Below are positions 44,043 through 52,656 of a stretch of 64,000 nt of DNA, piece after piece. The number at the start of each line of letters is the position of its first letter. Position 1 is the first letter of the stretch. The notes under the pieces were generated by a model. The model was not told the DNA's origin. It made no database searches and worked only from the letters and a program-made list of their open reading frames with translations. The position numbers and the translations under genes were made by a program. The stretch is from Sphaerochaeta sp. UBA5849 (GTDB taxonomy: Bacteria; Spirochaetota; Spirochaetia; Sphaerochaetales; Sphaerochaetaceae): positions 23,187-87,186 of the forward strand of contig DJGJ01000049.1 in the NCBI GenBank assembly GCA_002432715.1, in the 5' to 3' direction.

Positions 44043-44544
44043 TCCTGGCAAGGCGTACGCTAAAACACGGCACAATGTCGGCTGGATGGTTGCCGAACAT
44101 CGGTATCCTCACGCAAGCTGGAGCGAGAAGTTCCATGGTCTGGTGAGTCTTGACAACTCGATCAGGCTGCTCAAACCCACCACGTATATGAACGAAAGCG
44201 GCAGGTCGGTCCGTGCCTGCATGGATTTCTACGGATATGCTATAGATGAGATACTGGTCATACACGACGATCTGGAGCTGCCGTTCGGAACACTGCGGCT
44301 GCAAAAAGGCGGGGGACTGGGAGGACACAACGGCCTGAAATCAATCAAGGCGCATACCCAAAGCGACCAGTTTTTCAGGTTGAGAATCGGCATCGGCAGA
44401 CCGACTCACGGCCCGGTTGCATCCTTCGTGCTGGAGCGGTTTACCCAGGAAGAGGAGATTTCCTTGCCATTGGTGATCAATCTTGCAGTAAGAATGCTCA
44501 CAGACACATATTCTTCTCTACCGGTAACAAAAACATTAGTTTAA
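44014..44544 (+). CDS. pth: Peptidyl-tRNA hydrolase
   Basis: A 176-residue bacterial Pth that releases peptides from stalled peptidyl-tRNA. LGNPGKAYAKTRHNVGW contains catalytic His20, followed by KPTTYMNESG, IHDDLELPFG and GGGLGGHNGLKS. All key residues match E. coli Pth. It has no Shine-Dalgarno and probably a leaderless message. Confidence 0.96.
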   Translation: MVKLLVFLGNPGKAYAKTRHNVGWMVAEHRYPHASWSEKFHGLVSLDNSIRLLKPTTYMNESGRSVRACMDFYGYAIDEILVIHDDLELPFGTLRLQKGGGLGGHNGLKSIKAHTQSDQFFRLRIGIGRPTHGPVASFVLERFTQEEEISLPLVINLAVRMLTDTYSSLPVTKTLV

Positions 44545-44569
44545 CAGTACCCATTTTTCAAGAAAGGGG

Positions 44570-44597
44570 TTACATCCATGAGCTCTCATGGTATACT
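44570..44597 (+). promoter_or_regulatory. Promoter of the GH13 gene
   Basis: TTACAT (44570-44575), 16-bp spacer, TATACT (44592-44597). The -35 is weak. The leader is about 40 nt and carries GGGAGG 6 nt before the TTG start. Confidence 0.45.
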
Positions 44598-44641
44598 GAC
44601 TGTACTGTTCATGGATGAATCCACCCGCAGGGAGGCGCGCT

Positions 44642-47600
44642 TTGATTACACGTGATTTCCGCATTTCAGTTCGCACCAGGACTGAAATGGATTTTTTTCC
44701 AGCGTTGTTTCCGTCGGATTCCGATCTTCTTTCGCTCTACAAGCAAGCAACGGAACTCGCATACATCTACAACAGCAAGGTGAAGGCAAAGGGTGGCAAT
44801 GACTGGGTTTCTGCAGGAAAACTCCATGCCACAGCAGTACTTCATCAGCTCTATCAGAGTGTTCTCAGTCGATACCTCAGCGACAGCGAACCAGATTTCT
44901 TCACCCGCCTTACCGCCCTTATCAACAAGAACCATGCCGCCCAGGAGGTTCTTGCCTTCTACATAAAGGAGTTTCCCTCTCCCCTTTTGGTGCAGCAGTC
45001 GCTTCCTCTGGATTACTTTTATGAAGAGTCGCTTCGCGGCTACTTCCTGCATCAGGTCATGCAGGAGAATCCCGCCCTCATCGCTGCCGCAAAACCCTTT
45101 CTTGCTCCCGAAGGCCTCACCTTCCCCCAAGCTTCCCAGGCGGTTACGGCCCTGCTTGGCGGGTATACCAGGGCATCCGCGGCCATGGCAAACAGCGATT
45201 CGGACATTTTCTCCTTTCTCACCCGGCCGGCAAAGCTCTATCCGGACTCGTTGCTCGACCAAATCAGCTATATTCTTGAAGCTTGGGCTGATCTGATCCC
45301 GCAGAACCTGAAAACAATGCTCCTCAGGGCCATCGATTTCGTACAGGAAGAGGACAAGCCGCACTACCCGCCGGTTGGCGGCGGAGGAAGTCCGGTGATG
45401 GTTGTCCCCGACTACAGCATTTTCGACCATGAGTACGAGGCTTTTACCGCTGACAGGAACTGGATGCCCAACGTCATCATGATGGCAAAGTCAACGTTGG
45501 TGTGGCTGGACCAGCTTACCAAGGAGTACGGCTATCCCATCGACACACTGGACAAGATTCCTGATCAGGAACTGGAGAAACTCTCCTCGCGCGGCTTTAC
45601 CGCCTTGTGGCTCATCGGGCTGTGGGAACGCAGTCCAGCAAGCAAGAAGATCAAGAACTTGTGCGGCAATCCCGATGCCGAGGCATCGGCCTACTCGCTG
45701 AAGAACTATGAGATTGCAGAGGCCATCGGGGGATGGCAGGCATTGGACAACCTGCGCCAGCGTTGCAGCCGCTACAACATCCGCCTGGCCAGCGACATGG
45801 TGCCCAACCACACAGGCATCGATGGCGACTGGGTTTTCAACCACAGCGAGTATTTCATCCAGCAGGATTATCCTCCCTTCCCTTCCTATACGTATGACGG
45901 CCCCAATCTCTCCTCCGACTCGAATGTGGAAATCAAGCTGGAGGACCACTATTATGACCGCAGCGATGCTGCCGTCACATTCAGGCGCCGAGACCTCCGC
46001 TCTGGACAGACTTCGTATATTTTCCACGGCAACGATGGGACTTCGATGCCCTGGAACGATACCGCCCAACTCGATTTCCTCAATCCAGCCACCCGCGAGG
46101 CTGTGTATCAGCAGATCAAGCATGTCGCGAGCAACTTCCCGATCATTCGGTTCGATGCCGCAATGACTCTGGCAAAGAAACACATCCAGCGGCTCTGGTA
46201 TCCAAAACCGGGCCACGGCGGTGATATTGCAGGCCGCACCCAGCATGGGATGGACGAACTTGAGTTCAACCAGAGAATCCCCCAGGAGTTCTGGCGGGAG
46301 GTGGTTGACCGCATCAACGAGGAGCTTCCCGACACCCTGCTGCTTGCCGAAGCTTTCTGGATGATGGAAGGATACTTTGTTCGTACATTGGGGATGCATC
46401 GAGTCTACAACAGCGCATTCATGAACATGCTCAAGAACCAGGAGAACCAGAAGTATCGGGAGACGATCAAGAACACCATCGCTTTCGAACCTGAAATCCT
46501 CAAGCGCTTTGTCAACTTCATGAACAATCCCGACGAGGAGACGGCGGTCGCCCAATTTGGAGACGGGGACAAGTACTTCGGTGTTTGCACCCTGCTGGCC
46601 ACCATGCCCGGCCTGCCGATGTTCGGCCATGGCCAGATCGAGGGCTATCGCGAGAAATATGGCATGGAGTACCGCCGTGCATATTGGGATGAAAGACCCA
46701 ACCAGCATCTGGTGGATGAACATTATCGAAGAATCTTTCCGCTTTTGCGAAAGCGGTATCTATTCAGCGGTGTCGATTACTTCCAGCTCTTCGACCTCTA
46801 TCGGGATGGATCGGTACAACAGTCGGCCTTCTGCTATGTAAACGGCACCGAGCGGGAACGCGCCTTGGTGCTCTACAACAACCAGTATGAGTGCGTGGAA
46901 GGCTGGATCAAGACCAGCTCCCCCAAATTGCTGAAGGTCGGTGAGGATAAACGAAGCGAAACCACAAGCCTCGCCGAGGCTCTCGGTTTGACTGTGGGCG
47001 GAAGAAGGTACCTCCTTTATGATTCGTTCAACGAAGGCCTTACCTATATGAAACCTTCGCTGAAGGTATATGACGAAGGGTTTGCCGTCCAGCTTAAGGG
47101 TTTTGAGACAAAGGTGTTCTTGAACATCCGCGAGGTTGAGGATGTCGACGGCACCTACTCCGAGCTGTATGAGCAGATCGGGGATGGAGGAATATCCAAT
47201 CTTGAACAGGAAATCCTTGCACTCCGCCTCAAGCCTGTGTACAAGGCGATGGAGAGCTTCCATTCGGAGAGCTTTTTCAAGCAGATCAGGCTCATCCTTG
47301 GAGGAGAAGCCACCAGCAAGAGCGAACGAAAACTCATTCTCACCTTGGCTGAGGCCTACGCCCATCTAGTGGCTGCCGTGGAGAACCTGCATCCCGCTGC
47401 CAAAAAATCACTGCCATCCCTGCCGCAGGATGTCAATCCCGCCCAGATGCTCTCACAAATCCAGCGGTACAGCACCCTCTTCAAACAAGAGGAAACCCGG
47501 GTCTTTCTGCACGGCTCGCGCATCCTTGACGAAATGGAGGCGGTGGTCGCAGCCTCCTTCTTCCTCAAACCGTTCCTCAGCAATGAGGCAACCATCGGCG

Positions 47601-47989
47601 AGGCGATGCGGGCGAGCGACACCCTGTTGCTCTCGCGATTCTTCTCCAAGGAGCTGTGTGAAGCGGGATTCACCCAGGAAGCCGCCAGAAGAGCCTGTCA
47701 CAGCGCTGCCATTCTTGCAAGCGCAGCCTTCATGGTGGACGACAGCATGGAAGATCCCAAGCAGATACTGAGGCAATTGCTTTCCGACCCCAGTCTTGCC
47801 AAGTATGCACAGGTCAACGAGTATCAGGGAGTAACGTGGTATGCAAAGGAGGCAATGCAAGAGATCATCTATTTTTCAGCACTCTCTCTTGCCGTAATCA
47901 AGGGAATGGGAAATATCAGCTCCTTCATAAAGGACCTGATGGAAGCTGAGATGCAGTCTGGATATAAGCTTGAGCAACTATTGGGCTGA
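44642..47989 (+). CDS. Large, divergent GH13 (alpha-amylase family) protein
   Basis: A protein of 1115 residues from TTG 44642, chosen for GGGAGG 6 nt upstream. The central barrel (about 280-720) carries GH13 regions I (DMVPNHT, 385-391), II (RFDAA, nucleophile Asp505) and III (AEAFW, acid Glu570). Region IV reads NNPDE, with Asp631 kept but the usual histidine replaced by proline (630). The N-terminal 270 and C-terminal 300 residues are mainly helical and not typical of amylases. There is no signal peptide, so it acts in the cytoplasm, probably on glycogen-like or maltodextrin substrates, possibly as a transferase. Confidence 0.8.
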   Translation: MITRDFRISVRTRTEMDFFPALFPSDSDLLSLYKQATELAYIYNSKVKAKGGNDWVSAGKLHATAVLHQLYQSVLSRYLSDSEPDFFTRLTALINKNHAAQEVLAFYIKEFPSPLLVQQSLPLDYFYEESLRGYFLHQVMQENPALIAAAKPFLAPEGLTFPQASQAVTALLGGYTRASAAMANSDSDIFSFLTRPAKLYPDSLLDQISYILEAWADLIPQNLKTMLLRAIDFVQEEDKPHYPPVGGGGSPVMVVPDYSIFDHEYEAFTADRNWMPNVIMMAKSTLVWLDQLTKEYGYPIDTLDKIPDQELEKLSSRGFTALWLIGLWERSPASKKIKNLCGNPDAEASAYSLKNYEIAEAIGGWQALDNLRQRCSRYNIRLASDMVPNHTGIDGDWVFNHSEYFIQQDYPPFPSYTYDGPNLSSDSNVEIKLEDHYYDRSDAAVTFRRRDLRSGQTSYIFHGNDGTSMPWNDTAQLDFLNPATREAVYQQIKHVASNFPIIRFDAAMTLAKKHIQRLWYPKPGHGGDIAGRTQHGMDELEFNQRIPQEFWREVVDRINEELPDTLLLAEAFWMMEGYFVRTLGMHRVYNSAFMNMLKNQENQKYRETIKNTIAFEPEILKRFVNFMNNPDEETAVAQFGDGDKYFGVCTLLATMPGLPMFGHGQIEGYREKYGMEYRRAYWDERPNQHLVDEHYRRIFPLLRKRYLFSGVDYFQLFDLYRDGSVQQSAFCYVNGTERERALVLYNNQYECVEGWIKTSSPKLLKVGEDKRSETTSLAEALGLTVGGRRYLLYDSFNEGLTYMKPSLKVYDEGFAVQLKGFETKVFLNIREVEDVDGTYSELYEQIGDGGISNLEQEILALRLKPVYKAMESFHSESFFKQIRLILGGEATSKSERKLILTLAEAYAHLVAAVENLHPAAKKSLPSLPQDVNPAQMLSQIQRYSTLFKQEETRVFLHGSRILDEMEAVVAASFFLKPFLSNEATIGEAMRASDTLLLSRFFSKELCEAGFTQEAARRACHSAAILASAAFMVDDSMEDPKQILRQLLSDPSLAKYAQVNEYQGVTWYAKEAMQEIIYFSALSLAVIKGMGNISSFIKDLMEAEMQSGYKLEQLLG

Positions 47990-48040
47990 AAAGCGACGTT
48001 TGATTGACTTGCTGCATCTGATAAGATACTCTTGGATGGT

Positions 48041-49288
48041 ATGAAAACCTGGATAAGCTATCTGGCTGCAACGGCCTTGGGCTTGGCTGCAACCCTTTTA
48101 TTTGGAGAGTCGGGAATATTCCAACAAGTGATGTATACCATCACCGCTCTTTTTGTGCAGCTCGGCGGTTTCGTATTGATTCCACTGGTCTTTTTCGGCT
48201 TTTCGAGCGGAATAGCATCCCTGCGAAAAGACAGCAAGGGAGGGGTGTTTGCACGAACCACCCTGCTCTGGAGTGTGTTTTCAACCCTGCTGTTGGTGCT
48301 CTCTTCCGCTCTTGTCTTCAGGTTCTTCCCTTCCTATTTCCCTGCCAGCACCAGTGCAGGCAGTGATGCTTCCACGCTTTCCATAATCGCACCCCAATCG
48401 CTTTCCACCCTGTTTGAGTCGATGCTTCCGGTCAACCCATTCTATACCTTGGCCAATGCTGAAAGCTTTTTGCTTCCTGTTTTGGTGATAGCCTTGGTCT
48501 TCGGGTATTTCCTGAAACCAAATGTGGAGGTCATCAGACCGGCCTACGTGACCATGAACTCCCTCAGCGAGACCATGTTCCGTCTCGCGAGGGCCTACAG
48601 CACCACAGGTCACTTCTTTCTGTTCTTTGCATCCTCCTACTGGTTCAGCCACCTGCAGATGGAGGGGACCATTTTTGTTGCCGGCAGATTTTTGCTTATG
48701 CTGATCACAGCAACCCTTTCGGTCATCCTGGTTGTGCTGCCGCTTCTCTTTGGTTTGGTCACCCGTTTCCGTGTCAATCCCTATGTAGTCATCTACCGCA
48801 TGCTCGCTCCGGCTGCAGCAGGGCTCTTCAGCGGCAGCATCTTCTTTTCCAGCCCGATCACCATCTCACTTTCCAGGCACAACCTTGGTTGCCAGAAACG
48901 CGTAAGTGCCACCGCCATTCCCCTGTACACCCTCATCGGCAGGGGAGGTTCGGCAATGATTGCCACCTTGAGCATTCTCAGCCTGCTCTATGCAGCCACG
49001 CAATCCATGCCTGCCGACAAGGTCATCCTTTTCGTCGCCCTGGCCAGCGCTCTCTTTGCCTACGCAAGTCCGCTTTACCTCGGCTACGAGGTATTCTTCA
49101 TCTCCACCATCGCCTTGCAATTTCTGAAGATTGACTTGTACGGTGCTGAAATGACGCTCATCGCCCTGATGCCGATCCTCAACGGCTTGGGGATTCTCGT
49201 GGATTCCTACATTGCTGCCTTTGGCAGTGCCTACACCTGTCAACGGCTCGGGGTTCTCACTGAGAGTTCCTACCGCGATATTTTGTAA
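48041..49288 (+). CDS. Divergent SDF-type (DAACS-like) transporter
   Basis: A 415-residue membrane protein with the helix and hairpin-loop layout of sodium:dicarboxylate symporters. The serine-rich hairpin appears as FFSSPITISLSR, but the NMDGT motif that binds sodium and substrate in glutamate transporters reads IGRGGSA. Ion coupling and substrate are therefore probably different. ATG 48041 has TACTCT 8 nt upstream and TTGACT 17 bp before that, so it may be a near-leaderless message. It is followed 6 bp later by a small membrane protein gene. Confidence 0.72.
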   Translation: MKTWISYLAATALGLAATLLFGESGIFQQVMYTITALFVQLGGFVLIPLVFFGFSSGIASLRKDSKGGVFARTTLLWSVFSTLLLVLSSALVFRFFPSYFPASTSAGSDASTLSIIAPQSLSTLFESMLPVNPFYTLANAESFLLPVLVIALVFGYFLKPNVEVIRPAYVTMNSLSETMFRLARAYSTTGHFFLFFASSYWFSHLQMEGTIFVAGRFLLMLITATLSVILVVLPLLFGLVTRFRVNPYVVIYRMLAPAAAGLFSGSIFFSSPITISLSRHNLGCQKRVSATAIPLYTLIGRGGSAMIATLSILSLLYAATQSMPADKVILFVALASALFAYASPLYLGYEVFFISTIALQFLKIDLYGAEMTLIALMPILNGLGILVDSYIAAFGSAYTCQRLGVLTESSYRDIL

Positions 49289-49294
49289 GATACC

Positions 49295-50062
49295 ATGGGA
49301 AAAAATCTTCGTTTTGTCCTTCTGGGGATTCAAGGACTCGTCACCCTCATTCTCACTGTTTGCATCGTTCACGGCATTATCAGTGCTGTACAGCTACAGA
49401 CATGGGCCACAGCCCGTTCGCATCTGCTGCCCTCCCTGATTCATCTATGGGTGGCATTCACGGCAGCCTTGCTGCTCTGCTTTTTCTATCGTGCAAATAT
49501 CGGAGCCGAAGCGAGGGTGCTTCCTCTCTTGTTCCTCATGATAAGCCTGGGCAATGTCAAAATTCTGCCGCTCTATCATTCGATCAGCCATATCTTCATT
49601 CTCAGCCCGTCGGCGATTTCTGTGCTCTACCATTTCTCCCTGCTCTTTTCATCATTCTTGTTTCTGGCCTCTGGGCTCTTTCAACAGACAATCAACCCTG
49701 CAAAACTCAGCCAGTACTCCTTCGTTGCAGCTGCAAGTGCACTGTTCCTGTCGATGACCGTACCGGTATCGGTCAACTCACCTTCGTTTCTTTTTGAGGC
49801 AAGTGTGACCAACTCCCTGTTTCTTGGTATTTGCATATTGATCAATGTACTTGCCGTTGCCACCTTCTTCATTGCCATGTTCGAAGAGCAGTTCAGCCGG
49901 CAGACGTTCGCACGATGCCTCTCATTCATCCTGATGATCATCGGCAATGCCATGATTACAATCAGCCAAAACACCTTATGCAATGTGTTCGGACTGGTTC
50001 TCTATGTAGCTGGAACCACCATTCTCATTCTGGTGACCAGGACCTATCACATCTGGACCTGA
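49295..50062 (+). CDS. Multi-spanning membrane protein of unknown function
   Basis: A 255-residue protein with about seven hydrophobic helices: residues about 7-30, 45-65, 72-92, 105-130, 140-155, 170-198 and 210-250. The general layout resembles the seven-helix sensor modules found ahead of signalling domains, but no signalling domain follows. I do not recognise it. It is coupled to the SDF-like transporter gene 6 bp upstream and abuts the convergent aldo/keto reductase gene with no gap. Confidence 0.6.
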   Translation: MGKNLRFVLLGIQGLVTLILTVCIVHGIISAVQLQTWATARSHLLPSLIHLWVAFTAALLLCFFYRANIGAEARVLPLLFLMISLGNVKILPLYHSISHIFILSPSAISVLYHFSLLFSSFLFLASGLFQQTINPAKLSQYSFVAAASALFLSMTVPVSVNSPSFLFEASVTNSLFLGICILINVLAVATFFIAMFEEQFSRQTFARCLSFILMIIGNAMITISQNTLCNVFGLVLYVAGTTILILVTRTYHIWT

Positions 50063-50917
50063 TCACGTAAAAAGTGGTCGCATTCCCTCTTGTTTGACCA
50101 AGCTCAACATCTCTGCTTCTGTTGGTTGCACAATCGGCTTGTCGGCTGCCTTGAGCACGGCCGGCAGCAGAGTAATGTCACCTGCACTGTTGAGAAAAAG
50201 CTGCTGATTGGAAAGGACATAGTGTACGGCTTTCTCGATGGCTGCTTCGTCGCTGAGGGCGTCATACCATGTGGCAAACGTTTTCTCGTTGGGTTTGTAC
50301 TCTCCGCGTGCAAGAGCTTTGATGGTCTGAACAGCAATATTGCGTTGTTTGCAGACGGATAAGAGCTTTGATACATCCTCCTTGTAGGCAGGATTCTGCA
50401 ACATGGTGAAGTTATAAGGGAAAAGCACAGCGTCAAAGTCATAGACTTCAAGACTTTTCAAATGTGCCTTGGGAGCATCGACACCGTGTCCGGTGACTCC
50501 CAAAAAACGCACCAAGCCTTGCTCTTTTGCCTCAATGGCTGCCTCCAATGCACCGCCTTCCCCCATCGCAACCTCCCACTCCTCGGGGTCGACGAGGAAA
50601 TGCAGCTGCCAGAGATCCAGGTAATCGGTCTTCAGACGATGCAGGGTTTGCTTGAGTTCCTCCAAAGCCTCCGCTTTGGTGCGCTTACCGGTTTTTGAAG
50701 CAAGAAAGAAGGACGAGCGCCTGCTTTTCATCCACGGACCGACATGCAGTTCAGAATCCCCGTAGCTTCTGGCGGTGTCGATGTGGTTGATCCCGTGGTC
50801 CAGAAGGAGACCAAGCGTCCTGTCAGCTTCCTGTTGTGTCACTTCGCTGAATGCAGCAGCGCCAAAAACAACCCTGCTGGAACGATGACCGGTCCTGCCA
50901 AACTCCTTGTATTCCAT
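50063..50917 (-). CDS. Aldo/keto reductase
   Basis: A 284-residue NADPH-type barrel reductase. The catalytic tetrad is visible: Asp in NHIDTARSYG, Tyr in the same segment, Lys in ASKTGKR and His in WQLHFL. Substrate unknown. ATG 50917 follows AAGGAGG by 5 nt. It lies downstream of gpmI on the same strand, separated by a GC-rich hairpin. Confidence 0.9.
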   Translation of the reverse strand: MEYKEFGRTGHRSSRVVFGAAAFSEVTQQEADRTLGLLLDHGINHIDTARSYGDSELHVGPWMKSRRSSFFLASKTGKRTKAEALEELKQTLHRLKTDYLDLWQLHFLVDPEEWEVAMGEGGALEAAIEAKEQGLVRFLGVTGHGVDAPKAHLKSLEVYDFDAVLFPYNFTMLQNPAYKEDVSKLLSVCKQRNIAVQTIKALARGEYKPNEKTFATWYDALSDEAAIEKAVHYVLSNQQLFLNSAGDITLLPAVLKAADKPIVQPTEAEMLSLVKQEGMRPLFT

Positions 50918-50939
50918 AAAAACCTCCTTGGAATGACGA

Positions 50940-50959
50940 ACAGGGCCCGAAGGCCCTGT
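50940..50959 (-). terminator. GC-rich hairpin after gpmI
   Basis: A perfect 8-bp stem ACAGGGCC/GGCCCTGT closes on a TTCG tetraloop (minus strand), starting 22 bp after the gpmI stop. The following TCGTCATTCC is only weakly U-rich, so termination may be partial. Confidence 0.5.
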
Positions 50960-50981
50960 CAATCATATCATGAAACCATGC

Positions 50982-52628
50982 TTACCGCATGGTAATGATG
51001 CTCGGATCATACTCAGCGGGAGCTTCAAAGTCGAGAAGGTTCATGCAGGTTGCAGCAATGCTGCTGATCCCCAAGCCTGTTTTGAGCTCGGTTTCATACT
51101 CACCCTGGTAGTTGCTGTCACAGATGATGCAGGGAACAGGATTGAGCGAATGGCTGGTCTTGGCCTTTGGATCGCCATTCTCCTTGTACTGTACACTTCC
51201 ATCCTTTCCATGTTCGAACATGTCGTCGGCATTGCCGTGGTCGGCGGTGATGACCATGACGCCACCGGCTTCCATGACGGCTTTGTGAATCCTGCCGATC
51301 TGCAGGTCAAGACCCTCCATGGAGCATACAACCGCTTGGAAGTTGCCCGTATGGCCTACCATGTCCCCGTTGGGGAAATTGAGTTTGATGAAGTCCCATG
51401 TTCCGCTCTCAACTTCCTTGATGACGCGGTCGGCGATCTCTGCACACTTCATCCACGGCCTTTCCTCGAAGGGAACGATGTCACTGGGAATCTCCACATA
51501 CTCTTCAAGCTTGTCATCGAACTTACCGCTCTTGTTTCCATTGAAGAAGTAGGTGATGTGTCCGAACTTCTGCGTCTCACTGATTGAGAACTGCCGCACC
51601 TTGGAAGCACAAAGGTATTCAGCAATCGTCTTGTCGATGGCAGGAGGCGTGACCAAGAATTGTCTGGGAACATGCAGATCACCGTCGTATTCCATCATGC
51701 CGGCATACTCCACCTTCGGATGGCGTTTGCGGTCGAACTCAGTGAGCTGCTCGGCTTCAAAAGCCTTGGTGATCTCAAGGGCACGGTCGCCGCGGAAGTT
51801 GAAGAGAATGACGCTATCCCCATCCTCAATGGTTCCCACCGGCTTTCCGTCCTTGGCGATGACAAACGGGGGCAGGTCCTGATCGATGGCCTTGCTCTCC
51901 TTGCGAAGAGTCACGATGGCCTCATGGGCGCCTGCAAACATCCTGCCTTCACCCAACACATGGGTCTCCCAACCCTTGCGGACCATGTTCCAGTTTGCAT
52001 TGTATCGGTCCATGGTGATAACCATGCGGCCACCGCCGCTGGCAATCCTTGCATCGAAGGAAGCATCGTTGAGGGAAGCGAGAAATTCCTCAAAGGGATC
52101 GAAGTACTCAAGTGCGCTGACCTCGCCGACATCACGGCCGTCGAGCAGGGCATGGACACGGACCTTTGCAATCCCTTCCTTCTTGGCCTGGACAATCATG
52201 GCCTTGAGGTTGTCGATGTGCGAGTGGACATTCCCGTCGCTGAGCAAGCCGATGAAGTGGAGCGTCGATGCATTGGTTTTTACATTGGCCACCAATTTCT
52301 TCCAGGTGGATCCTTCAAACATGGCCCCGGTTTCGATGGAATTGTTCACCAGTTTTGCGCCCTGGGAGAAAACCCGTCCACAGCCCATGGCATTGTGGCC
52401 GACTTCACTGTTTCCCATATCGTCATCGCTGGGAAGTCCGACGGCCAAGCCGTGCGCCTTCAGCTTGGTCCATGGATTGGTTTTATACAGCTTGTTCAAG
52501 TTCCCAGTGAGAGCGGCTGCAACGGCATCGCCCTCCTTGTATTTTCCGAATCCTACTCCGTCCATGATCACCAGGACGACGGGACCTTTGCGGGAAATCT
52601 TTCCCATTTTTTTCAATGCATCAACCAT
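50982..52628 (-). CDS. gpmI: 2,3-bisphosphoglycerate-independent phosphoglycerate mutase
   Basis: A 548-residue metalloenzyme of the alkaline-phosphatase superfamily interconverting 3- and 2-phosphoglycerate in glycolysis. Metal ligands lie in VIMDGVGFG and the ADHGNADD motif; the phosphorylated serine is in MGNSEVGHN (about residue 74). It also has LLDGRDVGEVSALEYF and NFPNGDMVGHTG. It is slightly longer than the usual 510-515 residues because of insertions in the transferase lobe. AAGGAG precedes ATG 52628. Confidence 0.95.
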   Translation of the reverse strand: MVDALKKMGKISRKGPVVLVIMDGVGFGKYKEGDAVAAALTGNLNKLYKTNPWTKLKAHGLAVGLPSDDDMGNSEVGHNAMGCGRVFSQGAKLVNNSIETGAMFEGSTWKKLVANVKTNASTLHFIGLLSDGNVHSHIDNLKAMIVQAKKEGIAKVRVHALLDGRDVGEVSALEYFDPFEEFLASLNDASFDARIASGGGRMVITMDRYNANWNMVRKGWETHVLGEGRMFAGAHEAIVTLRKESKAIDQDLPPFVIAKDGKPVGTIEDGDSVILFNFRGDRALEITKAFEAEQLTEFDRKRHPKVEYAGMMEYDGDLHVPRQFLVTPPAIDKTIAEYLCASKVRQFSISETQKFGHITYFFNGNKSGKFDDKLEEYVEIPSDIVPFEERPWMKCAEIADRVIKEVESGTWDFIKLNFPNGDMVGHTGNFQAVVCSMEGLDLQIGRIHKAVMEAGGVMVITADHGNADDMFEHGKDGSVQYKENGDPKAKTSHSLNPVPCIICDSNYQGEYETELKTGLGISSIAATCMNLLDFEAPAEYDPSIITMR

Positions 52629-52656
52629 TGGTATATTCTCCTTCTCGTATATCCGC

